NCBI GenBank assembly: GCA_028538565.1
Contig: JAPQWN010000001.1
Location: 10,860,001-10,924,000 of the forward strand
Direction of reading: 5' to 3'
From: Umbellularia californica
Taxonomy: Eukaryota > Streptophyta > Magnoliopsida > Laurales > Lauraceae
Length of the DNA: 64,000 nt
Below the pieces are notes generated by a model. The model ran no database searches, was not told the DNA's origin, and saw only the letters and a program-made list of their open reading frames with translations. This document shows positions 12,001 through 23,648 of this stretch, in pieces. A program made the translations under genes and the position numbers. The first letter of the stretch is position 1; every line of letters begins with the position of its first letter.

Positions 12001-12778
12001 AAAACAAAGCACACATTAAATACTAATATTAATCAACATGTGCTCTGCAAATCTTACCCATCTGAATTCATATCATAGTTCCACCATTGTTGATCCCTGT
12101 CCGTTGAGGACAAGCCGGATTACTTCATTATTCTTGACGGTTGGTGTGAGATTTTATTCTTCTTTGTAAGTTAAGACTAAAACCACCATCTTAGTTTTGT
12201 TATTCTGATGTCCTTAGGTAAGATATAATTATTTTTTTCCTTAATAGAATCTGATTTTGTAGTGAACATATAATGTTCATGGTAATTGGTTAGAACAGTA
12301 AGCTCGTCTGGTTCTTAGTTTTTATATTTATTTATTTTTATAAACCTATAGGGTATCAATTTGACTATGCTTTCAACCGGACTCCAACTTTAGCAAGTCA
12401 AGTCTACCAGGAAACTGATAAGTCAACCTGACAGGTCAAATAAAATAAATTGAAATTTCTTTGTACACATTCTAGAAATATATGATTTATATCCTCAAAA
12501 AGTTATATAAATTCCATATCGATTGTCTTTTGAGATCTCATTTTTCTCACTATATCATGATTTTATTGTTTTTAAATGTATAGAAAAAAAGTAGTGTAAG
12601 CTGTATTTGGACATTGCACGGGCCTTACAATTTACAATCACTCATTTTTTGTTGAAAATTTATTTTTAAATGTATTGAAGCTTCTACTGAATTTTTTAAG
12701 AACTTTATTTTTTTTAAAATTTTATTAGTAAAACTGTTTGTTCGGTGCACGTGCATTGCACGTGCAAGGCTCCACTAG
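9002..12778 (+). mobile_element. Non-autonomous Helitron, outer element
   Basis: The 3' end is strong: an 18-bp palindromic hairpin (TGCACGTGC, loop ATT, GCACGTGCA) at 12746-12766, then 8 bases, then CTAG at 12775-12778 followed by host T. That is the hairpin plus CTRR-T arrangement of plant Helitrons. The proposed 5' end, TCTATACTTGTATAATAA at 9002 preceded by A, resembles known Helitron starts and gives the A/T insertion site. No RepHel helicase frame is present. The body is AT-rich and non-coding and holds a second Helitron at 10610-11364. The 3' end is confident, the 5' end moderately so. Confidence 0.65.
10610..11364 (-). mobile_element. Non-autonomous Helitron, nested and inverted (755 bp)
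   Basis: Read on the minus strand, the element starts TCTATATAATAAGGGAGAGC at 11364 and ends with a palindromic hairpin, CTGTGCCTGAAGGCACAG (10621-10638), followed about 7 bases later by CTAG at 10610. On the plus strand it lies exactly between A (10609) and T (11365), the Helitron target. It carries an imperfect tandem of about 61 bp (roughly 11087-11205, GATAATGGCA...CACTCCC) and no coding frame. Confidence 0.8.
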
Positions 12779-12792
12779 TATTTCTAATAAAG

Positions 12793-13513
12793 TACGGTGT
12801 AATAGTTCGGTTAACCCATTTTTATTTTAGAAAAAATCGTTAATTGAATCGCATTTTAGGGTTTTCAAAATTAAAAAACCGTAAATGTAATTATTTTTTA
12901 AAAAATAGTTAAAAATCGAACCACGGTTAACTATATAAGATGGTTAGATTACAATTAACCGTCGCTAAAAAAAAAATCTATGTTTGCCATTTGACTCTTC
13001 ATCCATAATAACATTATCATTTTTTACAAAAGTAAATACAACTAAAAGTCTAAAATGATATTTCAAAACAACTATCATGTAATACAGTTCTAAGAAACAT
13101 GAGATAAGTATAATCCAACTCACAAAATAATTGTGTTCTCAAAGGCAAGAATGGAAAAGGGGGGCTTAACTTAAGTCATTTTATTTTATTTTATTTAGGA
13201 CCTTTAGTTTTTTTTTTTAATTAGTGTAACGGTTCAGTTAACCTTATGTTTTGGAGAAACGATTCACCAAACTGTATTTTATGGTTCATTTAACCATATC
13301 TTTTAGAAAAATGATTCACCGAACCGTATTTTACGGTTCGATTTGATTAATAACCATGCATGGGACGAGATTTAACCGATCCGTGAAGCACGATTTTTTT
13401 ATTTTAATAATTGTAACTGAAATCGAACCGTAAAACACGGTTATTAACCGTCAGTTTGGTTCGGTTTGGTCCGATCAGTTAGACGGTTTTCCGAATTTGT
13501 TTTTACACCCCTA
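12793..13513. mobile_element. hAT-type non-autonomous element, same family as 27192-27920
   Basis: The ends TACGGTGTAATAGTTCGG (left) and TAGGGGTGTAAAAACA (right, reverse complement) match the ends of the element at 27192-27920. The interiors share many GGTTCGGTTAACC, AACCG and CGGTT words in both orientations. The size (721 bp) is close to the other copy (729 bp). The 8-bp flanks TAATAAAG and GTAGTTTG do not match, so this copy is older or rearranged. It starts 14 bp after the Helitron 3' end. Confidence 0.7.
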
Positions 13514-16500
13514 GTAGTTTGATTTTTTGGGCTCCCAAATCAAAATTAATGGGCACAAGTCTTTTATGGGGATTTTTTTTTTCTCCCCTTTCTATCTATA
13601 GCTGTATTTAGTGGACCAATCACAATGAGCCATGTGATCCATATTAAACTTTTTTTTACCAATAAAGTCACTCGAGTTTTGGATGATGTGGCCCACTGTG
13701 ATTGATACACGCAAGGTGAGCCTGCATCAAGTGCAATAGGCGATCCGGATGCAATTAGAACTTTTCCTCTGATTGGTAGAGCTCATTTTGTCACAATAGA
13801 ATCAAGAAACGCCAAAACAGTCATTCTTTTCTACTTTAATCATATTTAGTTGGTCACAATAATAAGTGGAAAAACAAACTATCAATCATAAAAAAATTTA
13901 CTTTTACTCTTATGGCTGAAAAAAAATATATATAATTCATAAAACACAAGTAAAATAATTGCTTTACTTGCTAGTTATCTTTTCATGTTCACTTCATATT
14001 ACTTTATACTGTCAAAACAAATTGTATGTATTCTTCTTTACACAAGCATTATCTTTTCCAGGATTTAACATTTACTGTATGTTACTTTCTTAATAAATTA
14101 TTGAAATATCACCTTAGACTGAGCCTCCAAAAATTAATATTCATGGCGAGCTAATCTACGGCCTTTGGCTCACATTGTACGCATATCGTGTTAGAATGTC
14201 CATAAGTCTAAATAATACGATTAATCTGAATTATAATAAAATCATACATGATTCTATGATTTTTTGTGATTTGAACACCAATAGAGGGCTAGATTTGAAG
14301 AGGGATTTACAACTTCCTTTAACCATTTATTTTCCTCTCTCACAAAGTGATGAGAGCGCAGATAATTCACCCTAAGAAGGAAATAACCCAAGATATTCTT
14401 TTATATAAAGAGAATCCTCACATCAATGCAATTATTCAAAATCTCTCCAATTGTGTCTCCCTAATTGAGCACCCTGTAAAGGTAAATTGTAAAAAATCCT
14501 TTGACATGAGCAAATATACATTATTATTGGATGTTCGAGAAAGAAGTGGGCCCCATGTGGTCCCGCGGGCCACACTCACTCAGTCCAACAGATAATACTC
14601 CCAACCCTTCATCTTTAGGCCATCACTGAAATTGTTCAAGTCTTGTTATAAAGTCGAGCTCTTTAAGCAGACCCAGAATGATGGAAGATTGGCATATTGA
14701 GGATGACCATCAAGACCCATACACTACTGAATCTTTAAAACCTAGCTAGCTGAAGTTCAATAGGCCGTTTCATTTCCAGATACACATCAAATACCAACCA
14801 AAATTTGATATTTGGGAAACTCACCAGTCCCAAGACCATCAAGGAACAACAACAATTGCGGTGGCATTAAGAAAGTGGTTAGCATAGTAATACATCTTCT
14901 TGGAGATGGTTTCTCCATGGCAGCTGCAAACATCAAACAGAACTGGAAAGAGAGGGAAAGGGTTTCCTCGCTCCCATCAAGAAATGGAACTTCCATTATA
15001 TAAGGGATTAACTGTTCTTAACTCCCCATTTGGTAATTTTACATGTAAAATAAAGTCCGGCAAAGCATCAAATCAAAAGAGAATAAAACATAACGGGGTT
15101 ACGATGGTATTTTGTTTTTAGTAATTTGACATGAAATATTTTTGACTTTTTATATAGAGGAAGTTGAGCTTTTTTTATCTTTTAATGGAAAAATAAGGTT
15201 ACTTTTTGAAATTTTTTTTTATAAAGAGGAAGGGAATTTTGAATTAAAGTGCTATTGATTTGACCGTTCTCTGAAAAATATAGGCTTTACTTGACATTTA
15301 CTAATCTAGTAAAGTGCGAAATGGGCCCAATAATTCCAGAGCGTTACACTCCTATTTTAATTTATTGTAAACCGTTTAATTTCTAGTGTGAAATCTGAAG
15401 CATTAGGCAAGTGGGCCAAGCGAACGCTGTTCATGGGCCGGGGTTGGGCTAAGTTGTATCCAGGTCAGAACCAAACTCGACAATGGTTGGAAAAGTCAGG
15501 TCTTGGCCGGCCCATTTTATTAATCAGGCTAGGACGATCCTGCCTTTTTATCAAATTTGTGGGGATTCAAACAATTGTTTGGACTAGTTAAATTAAGTTC
15601 TGGGGCAGTCCGGGCTCGGGCTTTTTGTCACTCAATCCAAGCCCAGCCCAATTATTAAACGGACCCTAATTACAAATCCAAGCCTGACCAAAAGCAGGCT
15701 GGGCCTGGACTGTGATGAGCATCCATAAATGCTGACTATTGACATTGTTTTTTGAAGGCACTGACTATAGATAACTTTCTTCAGCAATCAAACGTAGGGA
15801 CAACTTTGATGAATTGAAAGTTGGCCCCAATCAATACACAAGGAAATAATTTTGAGCAGTTTGGATCCCTGAAGATGAACCACGCTGAGAGATTTATCGC
15901 ACTAATTTCTTTATCCCCAAAGACTCATAGGATCCAAATTCCTTTTTTTATTCCTCCTCTAATCTTGGATCCTTTGGACAGAATTTTGTGAGTCGTTATC
16001 ATCACTAAGTTTCATAATTAAAATCCAAATCACTTGATAGGGATTGGAATGGAAAAACCATGCATCTTTCTATGTATAAAAAACACCAGCTATCACCGGT
16101 GACTATTAGTTAAATGTAGCCATTAGATTTATGTTAGGTAGATTTATGAATTTCTGTATGGTAGGAGATGATTGAATTGGTCTTATTGTTTCCTCGTAGT
16201 ATCTTGTTGATGTTTTCTTAGGTTTTGGAGAGCTTCGCTGGTAAATGATCGGTTGTTCATTTGAGAAAGATGACATTCATGCACATTTGTGCAATGCTCT
16301 TGGAAAGAGTGTTTCATCATGCCACTACTCTGCAGAATTAAAAAAACTTTTTTCTATGCTCTCTTGTAGAAAACGATCTGATGTTTTGACACATTAGTCT
16401 TCATTACATTTAGTTTTCCCAATTTCATGATTGACATTAAGATAATGTCGTCATAGTCGTTTGATTCTGGTTAATATTTTTTCGCTATATCCCATGATAT

Positions 16501-17290
16501 CATGAGATTTATTAGTTTATGTATCATACACTTTGTGCTATAAGTAAGTAAATTCGTTTTTATAGAATACGAAAAATGATATTTTGTGAATAGTAAATAT
16601 ACACATTTGACCACTATTTTTCAGATTCTGTCATTCAAATATATCAATTTATTTGACATACACTGTTCCCATGATATTATGAAATCTGCGGGGCGAAAAA
16701 GTTTTTAAAAAATTTAAATGAGTTGGTGATGTTATTTGGATTTCGGTCATGATTTTGGGAAAACCGGATTTAATGAGGGCTAATATGTCAAAACACTCCA
16801 AACGGTTTTCTTGCTTTTGCTATAAAAATTATATCGCAGCAAAGTGCTAGAAGTGTGGATTTCTTCATCATATTTCTATGGAAACAGTATTTACAAGATC
16901 GTGTACTAAACTGTTTTTCTATATTATTTTTTCTGGTTGATAGCGAAGGAGCATTAAGTACAATTAAATCAGCATAAGAGCAGTACAATGAAGACAAATG
17001 AAAAAAAAAAAAAAAAAACATACTACCAGCTTATTAGAACAACTACACCATTCAGCCAACGTATGACTTAGTCACTAACTTGTACAACTAAACCATTAAA
17101 CACTTACTTTTGCTTCCCCAACCATGTCATAGACTACTACATGCTTCTAAAGAAGATGACCAAACTTTCATATCATTCAAAATAAAGTGAAGCTTTTAGG
17201 ACCCTCGCTTTCCAAGAAACCCGGTTTATTGTTTTAGAAGGATCACTCTCCACCACGGGTCTACTTGGGTAAAATAAATCATGAAAGGCT
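13514..17290. other. Intergenic stretch with a GGCC-rich repeat remnant
   Basis: No supported gene. The segment 15390-15725 differs from its surroundings: it is richer in GC and carries GGGCTGGGC/GGCCCAGCC-type words in both orientations, a composition seen in some non-autonomous hAT-like plant elements, but I could not define its ends. The small frames near 14175-15121 have no recognisable domain. Poly-A/T runs occur near 17000. Confidence 0.45.
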
Positions 17291-17476
17291 TTAAACCTTC
17301 CTTAATTGTTGAAGGCTCAGCCCATTAGAATCCTTCATACAGATCAAAGAAGAAAATACATTGAGAATCTCCTTATTTGCGCGGTGCAGAACAACACCAC
17401 CAATCCCTATGGACCTTGGCCAATCTCTAGTTGTTTTATCAATGTTAACTTGAACACAACTGAGGACAGGGGGCCA
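17291..17476 (-). pseudogene. LINE RNase H (RVT_3) domain fragment
   Basis: The minus-strand frame contains WPPVLSCVQVNID, then GIGGVVLHRANKEIL and FSSLICMKDSNGL. This follows the start of plant retroelement RNase H domains (a VNxDG-like strand, GIGGV turn, and first-helix region), but the family's first acidic residue context is altered (VNIDK). Only the first third of the domain is present. Coding before the tryptophan is not recognisable. It is a retroelement remnant, not a host gene. Confidence 0.6.
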
Positions 17477-18192
17477 AATAGCCAGGAGAAGTGAAGCTGC
17501 ACAGAGGAAAGAATACCTTAATGCATCAATAAGCAAGTCTACTTCAATGAAAAAGGGGGAAGAGTATTTCATGAGTTGTGATTTTTTCTTGTTTCATCTC
17601 AAAGTTACCATTGAGTACTTTTATCATACCCAAAATGTGTTGTATTGAATAAAAAAAGTCAATACAAATTACAAAATCTCTCTATATATAAGTCCTAGTT
17701 AATGCCTAAAAATCAAAAGCAGTTTACCTTCCATACCAGCAATGACAACTATCCAGAAATATTCACAAATTACAACTCTCCCAGTTTGTCTCAGCTGGTT
17801 TGGTCAATGCAGCTACAACTTATGTATATTTTTCTGGAGTGAGGATGGATTTTAAACACATCTTGGCATGTTAGTCCAATCACCCATAATCATGATTAGG
17901 CCCACAAAAGATCTTGTAAAAGGCCTCAAGGCTTCCTGAATTTCAAGGAAATCAAATTCCACCTTATGAGAGTTCTCAATACCTCCAAGAACCACGAAGA
18001 TCACTAATCTTTTTGTATGTTGTCATTCAACATGCCACCAAACCCTCAGCCAACTTCTCCTAGCAGCTTCATCAGCATTAAACTGTGACCATATAAAAAC
18101 GTGCATGTTTAAAAAGACTGAAAGCAAATTGACCCCCAGCAAAGTAGATGTTTGAAAAATTACCCTTGGATGATGGCCACATGAGAAAGTGG
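17477..18192. other. Non-coding intergenic stretch
   Basis: Nothing recognised in this interval apart from short AT-rich runs. Confidence 0.5.
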
Positions 18193-18316
18193 TGTTGGGT
18201 GGCGTAGTGGAATCGAACGATGACCTGCGATCGACGAATGTACAAACACACATGGATTGTGTGTTTATGCATTCATCGATCGCAGGTCATCGTTCAATTC
18301 TGCTGCGCCACCCAAC
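18193..18316. mobile_element. Near-perfect 59-bp-stem foldback element
   Basis: Positions 18194-18252 pair with 18258-18316 around a 5-base loop. Read as plus-strand RNA there are only three mismatches (at 18214, 18235 and 18243) and four G-U pairs. A direct repeat AAGTGG flanks it (18187-18192 and 18317-18322), suggesting insertion as a unit. Both strands begin with a box-A-like TGGCGTAGTGG or TGGCGCAGCAG and have a box-B-like GTTCGATTCC (minus) or GTTCAATTCT (plus) near the other end, as if an end of a tRNA-derived sequence had been duplicated in inverted orientation. It could be a foldback MITE or a hairpin-RNA locus; the open frames across it are by-products of the palindrome. Confidence 0.8.
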
Positions 18317-18910
18317 AAGTGGCACCAGACACATATCAAAGCCGTCCATCAGGTTGGGGACATTCATGTAGAAAATGTTGCAACAATCATGCTAGCTGGT
18401 CTGTTTATCCGTTGGGCCCTGCATGTGTAATTTAGCTATTTTGGTAGCTAAACTACGTACTGGCAATGATTTTATACATGGACCGACCTGATGTGCAGTC
18501 AATTCTGATTTAGGCCATGCAATTTACGTTGTTGGGCCCACCTTGAAGATGGCCTTATCCTGCACAACTGTGCCACCCCTGCACATCCAGTCATGCGAAC
18601 GAAAACCACTTGCATGGTTGGACACTCCTTTATTATGAACCCGACGTAAACATCATAAAAAACATGGATGCTATTTGTGCTGATTATTTGGTGGGTCATC
18701 TCGATGAGTCTTAGCCCAAAATTTGTGATGTTTCACTGATCCTAAGTGTCCAATGATTTTGAGGTTTGATCTGTGAATAGACTTATTGTTAACTTTGTAC
18801 TAGTCATCCCTTTGCAGCCTCTCTTAATTAGACTAATCACAATGTTCATATATGTCTTCATAAAAACAAAAGATTTCCACCATTTAGGTTTTGGTCTGGG
18901 CCTCTCCCAG

Positions 18911-18968
18911 CTGACAGGTCTCTACCCAGAACAAACCTGCTGACAGGTCTCTACCCAGAACAAACCTG
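18911..18968. repeat. Exact 29-bp tandem duplication
   Basis: Two identical adjacent copies of a unit starting CTGACAGGTCTCTACCCAGA, at 18911-18939 and 18940-18968. Confidence 0.95.
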
Positions 18969-21900
18969 TTTGCAATATATTCTTGTGCAAGCCCATCTCA
19001 TTTAGTTATTGGCATAAGCCTTGGCCCAGCCCACAGGTCAGAGATTTCGCCCTGGGCCTACCCAGTGTGGGAAATATAGTGCCCCTTTGTGCCTCCCATG
19101 GATTGATAGCATGGATCCAGACCAGGCTTTTGCCCAATACATCATACTTTTAGCATCTAAAATGATTTTAAGAAGGTTCACATTACTCCTTTGAACATAA
19201 AATAGCCCACCAAAGGGTCAACAACCATTGGGGTGGATGAATTGTCTTGACACCAATGGCATTAGTATTTAGTGCACGTTTTTGTTGCACATCTCGTTTG
19301 AAAGATTTTTATAAATCAACTTAGGACTGCTATCATGTGATCTTCTACACTTTGCTCCTTTTCTATCTTTCATTGTAAATATATATAATGTGGTCATAGT
19401 TACATGGCCACCTTTGACAATGATCCACTGTGAATGAAAGTCAAATTTGGGCACTGTCCCCATACCCCTGGCATGTGACTCTGTTAATATACACATGCAA
19501 AATTCAAATATCTTTAAAGGTAGATCTCACCTCAAGGCTCAAAGTAACTAAGATTGCTCTTATTGGTGGACACTAAACAATCTTTGTATCATTTGTAATT
19601 AGCAAATAGTGCTGGTGCTAAGAAGGGGCAGGCCAACGATTGACATATTTCTAAAGAGATGTAGAGAGATACTACTTTGATGCGATCAATTTGCAACTAA
19701 TAAAACAAATTTTTATTGTTAAACGGCTCGTTTTATGATACAATTCATCTCAAACATTCAGAGCAAATTATTTTTTTAGTTTATGTTCAATAATATGCAC
19801 AAAAGACATTGTCATTACGATAAGAGTTTTTGAATTGATTACGCAAATTATAACTTTTTTATAATGCACATAACTATCCACCAAATTATAACTATTTATA
19901 ATGCACATAATAATCCACTAATTTCATACCACTGATCATACCAATGAACCAATCAAACGAAGAACATATATGTATTCATTTCTCATCTTCTCTTTATTCA
20001 ATTTCCATAGAAGAGTAGATTATTTGATGGTCATTTTGGAATATTCACCTTTGAGTCTTCACTTTTAACCACTTATAAATATACACGCTCTAAAAATTCC
20101 TGGAAAGTACATTGAATGAAACAAACAGGCATTATGCATGTGACTGATTTTCGGCAGTAAACCTGGTTGAAAGTGGAACTTAGACCATTTCTTATAGAGA
20201 GGCTGGTGTCCAACATCAGCACCAAAAGAGGTCTGCAAGTGGATAAAAATGATTCTCAGTTGCATTGAGCATTGTACTAATGCAAGGAGTTCATTGGGTT
20301 TTTCATCAGTCCTATCAAGTTCTAGAAGGCTATGCTTTTTTTTTTTTTCCTGCTAAGTACGAACAATGGAGTACACATTACATGTGAACAACCTATTTGC
20401 CGAGGGATCAATCCTTGGGTCATCTGATAAGGCTATCCTTTTGGTTAACGTGACTTTAAATAATTTAATTCAGAGCCATTTGTTATAAAGGTGAAAAATC
20501 CACAGATGGCCATTGTCTTCCTCTTTAGCAGGAGCTGATAACGCAGCATCAACTGATGAATCAAATTCCTTTGGATACCCACCTTAGATGCCTCACTCCT
20601 CACCATTTTTTTACTATAAACTCTTGGAAGAATAAATCAGGACCATTTCCCTAATGTGCATTTTTTAATTTATTTCTACAACTACGTCTGTCCAAATACA
20701 GAAATGAATCTAAACCATAAATACATTAATGGAAGAACTTTATCTTAGTTGGATCACATGTTTCCTGTTGCAGTTAAAACGGCCATATCAAATGGCAACT
20801 TTTAGAAAAGAAGGTTTGGAGAAGGTGTTTGTCTGCACAGACAAGAAAATTCATTTCTTTTGAAATGTATGCACATCAAAGGATCAGCTTTACTTAAAGA
20901 AAAGTGAGAAGCTTTGTCTGAAAAAGCTCAAAAGGAAAAGGCCAGGGACCGAAGCTTTAATCCTTTCCTTTGTCAATCATGTTGTCTGATAGAAAGAGAA
21001 GAGAGTCTGTCTGTGTAGGACACACACTCACAAGGCCCAAGAGAATAATGTATATACATTACATACAATGTATGTACTCAGGGCCATTGATGAGACTGAA
21101 CAAGTGGAGCCATGGTTCAGAGATTCCAATGGACCCAGCTCTCTTGCTACAAAGATGCTGTTCATTTTACTCAATTAAATAATCTGACTCTACTAGGCCT
21201 AACTTGGCCGAGTCCAGACTTGAAGGGTACTTACTGGTTTTACAAATTTGGCAAGGATCCATGGCCATCTTGGAATATCACCTTGATTAGATGGCAAGGT
21301 ATACCTTAGTGAGTTTTTCAGAAGATTCATGTCACAAATATCATCCATATTTTAGAAGTTCCCTGACATTATCGCGACAATTTTAACATGATATTATCCT
21401 GCGGTAACCTAGTGGTGTACCTATTGCTATAAGTTTAAGGGGGGACTTGACAGTAATTAGTAGCCGAAAGCAAACACCTCATGTACTAGATGTTCTCCTT
21501 TTGAGAATTTTTATGTAAACAAACCAACATGGGCTCTCGTTTTCAAAGTAGAGAGGGCTTGGCTGGGCTAATTAGTACCTTTTTAAGTGAATAAACTACT
21601 TATCATGCAGCTTTATCTCCAGTCACATGGAATTCATGTATCAGATCAGGACAATCTACATGTGAAGTTGGATAATTACCCTGGAAACTGCAGCATTTTG
21701 CAAGACTTTCCATGTTTCAAAGGAAGGGTTATATTTAATTTCACTTCTAATCTTTGTCAGGTTCATAGTTATCAACAATGGTCTGTATGGTGGCTAACGC
21801 GTTTTCATGAAAACCAGGTTCTAAATTCAAAACAATGTAATTATTTATTTATCTGACTCTGGGACACAAGAAAAACTAGAGTTACTTTCTCAATGAAATT

Positions 21901-22990
21901 ACAGACAATAGAAGAGAAACAAAAAAATCTTGGTTTTCAATTCAATTACAACAGATTTTTCAAAACCACGTGGTTTACACCCATGATCCACTCCAACAGT
22001 GTAACTTTGATTTGGGTTTTCGGTGCTGGCAAGTCAACTCAAGGTTTTCTTCTTCACTAATCTTAACCTAAAATTCAAGTTTATGTCTTTGCAAATCGAC
22101 TTGTACAGATAGGTTTAGCCAAAATTACTTCTAAGAAGATTCTACAAAGAAAAAGAGTTTCAAGTGGATGCAGAGCGAGCGCCGAAGAAACTCGTGAAGG
22201 AATGTACACAGCAAGGAATGTGATTATACTATAGCTAACCTTCTCATTTCCCTAAGTATCATTCCACCTAAAAGAAGAAAACAAAGGAAAATGTCAGACA
22301 CAAGTGTACAATTTTTTTCCTGACTCTAGCGAACTTATCTCACAAGACTGACCACTTCCTCTTGCTTTTTCCATAATCTATGCTAGTTTCATGTCACATG
22401 CATCTTATTCTTATCATCCATTAATGTTTCCTCTAAATTTTCAGTACACATACTAAAGTAAAAGCCTGTATGATGCAGGGCACAATTGCCATCCAAACAA
22501 AGTAATAAAATTCAAGAGATATTTACATTGACACAATCACCACTATAACTATTTCTTTTCCTCCTTTTTACATACCATCTTCCTGATTTCAATTAAAACT
22601 ATTTACTTCCTTTCGAACAAGGAAAGCCCTTCAATCTCTAACATGTGTTTTTCTTGCAAGCATGATTTTGTCCTTTATTAAAGTGTAACAGCATTTCATA
22701 AGTAATGCTTTTATTAACACACATGGTGTTTGAGAAATATGAGAAAAATGCACTTCTGATCAGAAAACTTAGATGGATAAATAGATATAGCTAGATGCTA
22801 CTTCTCTTTGTAAAGGACAACCCAATGGCAAATGAATTTAAGAAATGAACCATTCAACACAGTCCAAGGATCATCAGGACCAATGAAAAACCAAGATTTT
22901 AGAAATAGATAACAGCGTAAAAACCATTGATGGCCGTCATTATTCATCATCTTCTTCTTAAAAAATGAAGCATAAAAATAATAATAGATA
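18969..22990. other. Non-coding intergenic stretch
   Basis: About 4 kb without a recognisable gene or complete element. Frames at 20970-21309 and 21587-21856 show no family motif and no splice-consistent continuation that I can recognise. Confidence 0.45.
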
Positions 22991-23227
22991 GTTAAGAGGT
23001 AAAAAAAAACATCAAATAACAAACAGATGGCTGTGATTGAGCAGCCATGAATAAAGATGGTGCATTCACATCAAGTCATCAACCATGCACCTCTTGTAAG
23101 ACACTGCATGGTAAGAAGTAAAAAAACATCAAATAACAAACAGATGGCTGTGATTGAGCCAGCCATGAATAAAGATGGTGCATTCACATCAAGTCATCGA
23201 ACATGCACCACTTGTAAGACACTGCTC
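22991..23227. repeat. Tandem duplication of a 119-bp unit
   Basis: The unit running from GTTAAGAGGTAAAA through ATCAAATAACAAACAGATGG and TGGTGCATTCACATCAAGTC to GTAAGACACTGC occurs at about 22991-23109 and again at 23110-23227 with few differences (poly-A length, one inserted C, scattered substitutions). The high identity suggests a recent duplication. Confidence 0.9.
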
Positions 23228-23397
23228 GGATGGCCCAAAGAAGAACTGAACAAAGTCCACAACAGGGCTTACCGTGTGATAGAGTGAGATGGATCACAAG
23301 GGGCCCCATATGTTGTCTCGCATGATGTAAGACATCCATATCTGATAAAATTCTAAAACAAATCTATGCATTTCATATGCATTGTGATATTCAAAAG

Positions 23398-23648
23398 GAG
23401 AAATGTAGCTTTTAAAAGCCCCTACTCCTGAAGCTACTACAAAAAGCTAATCAATTTATAAGCAGTAATCAGTAGTAATCATCATCATCTTTCATAACAA
23501 CAACGGCAGGACCCCCACAAATAATGAAATGAAATATGGGTCCTGCATAAAAAAATGATAATGATGATTACTATAGATTACTACTAATAAATTGATTATC
23601 TTTTTATAGTAGCTCCAGAACTAGGACCTTTTAAAAGATAAATTTCTC
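23398..23648. mobile_element. MITE with long inverted repeats (251 bp)
   Basis: The left arm GAGAAATGTAGCTTTTAAAAG and the right arm (reverse complement GAGAAATTTATCTTTTAAAAG) continue in inverted similarity for about 90 bp each, including GAAGCTACTACAAAAAGCTA against TAGTAGCTCC on the other side and AATCAATTTAT on both. The centre is non-coding. No target duplication could be fixed, so the superfamily is not assigned. Confidence 0.75.

Noticed and set aside
18193..18316. A functional tRNA gene
   Set aside because: The box-like sequences are present, but the interior is a continuous hairpin and cannot form the D and anticodon arms of a tRNA.
18189..18435. Several overlapping frames on both strands near 18.2 kb
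   Set aside because: They are produced by the palindrome of the foldback element, which keeps both strands open.
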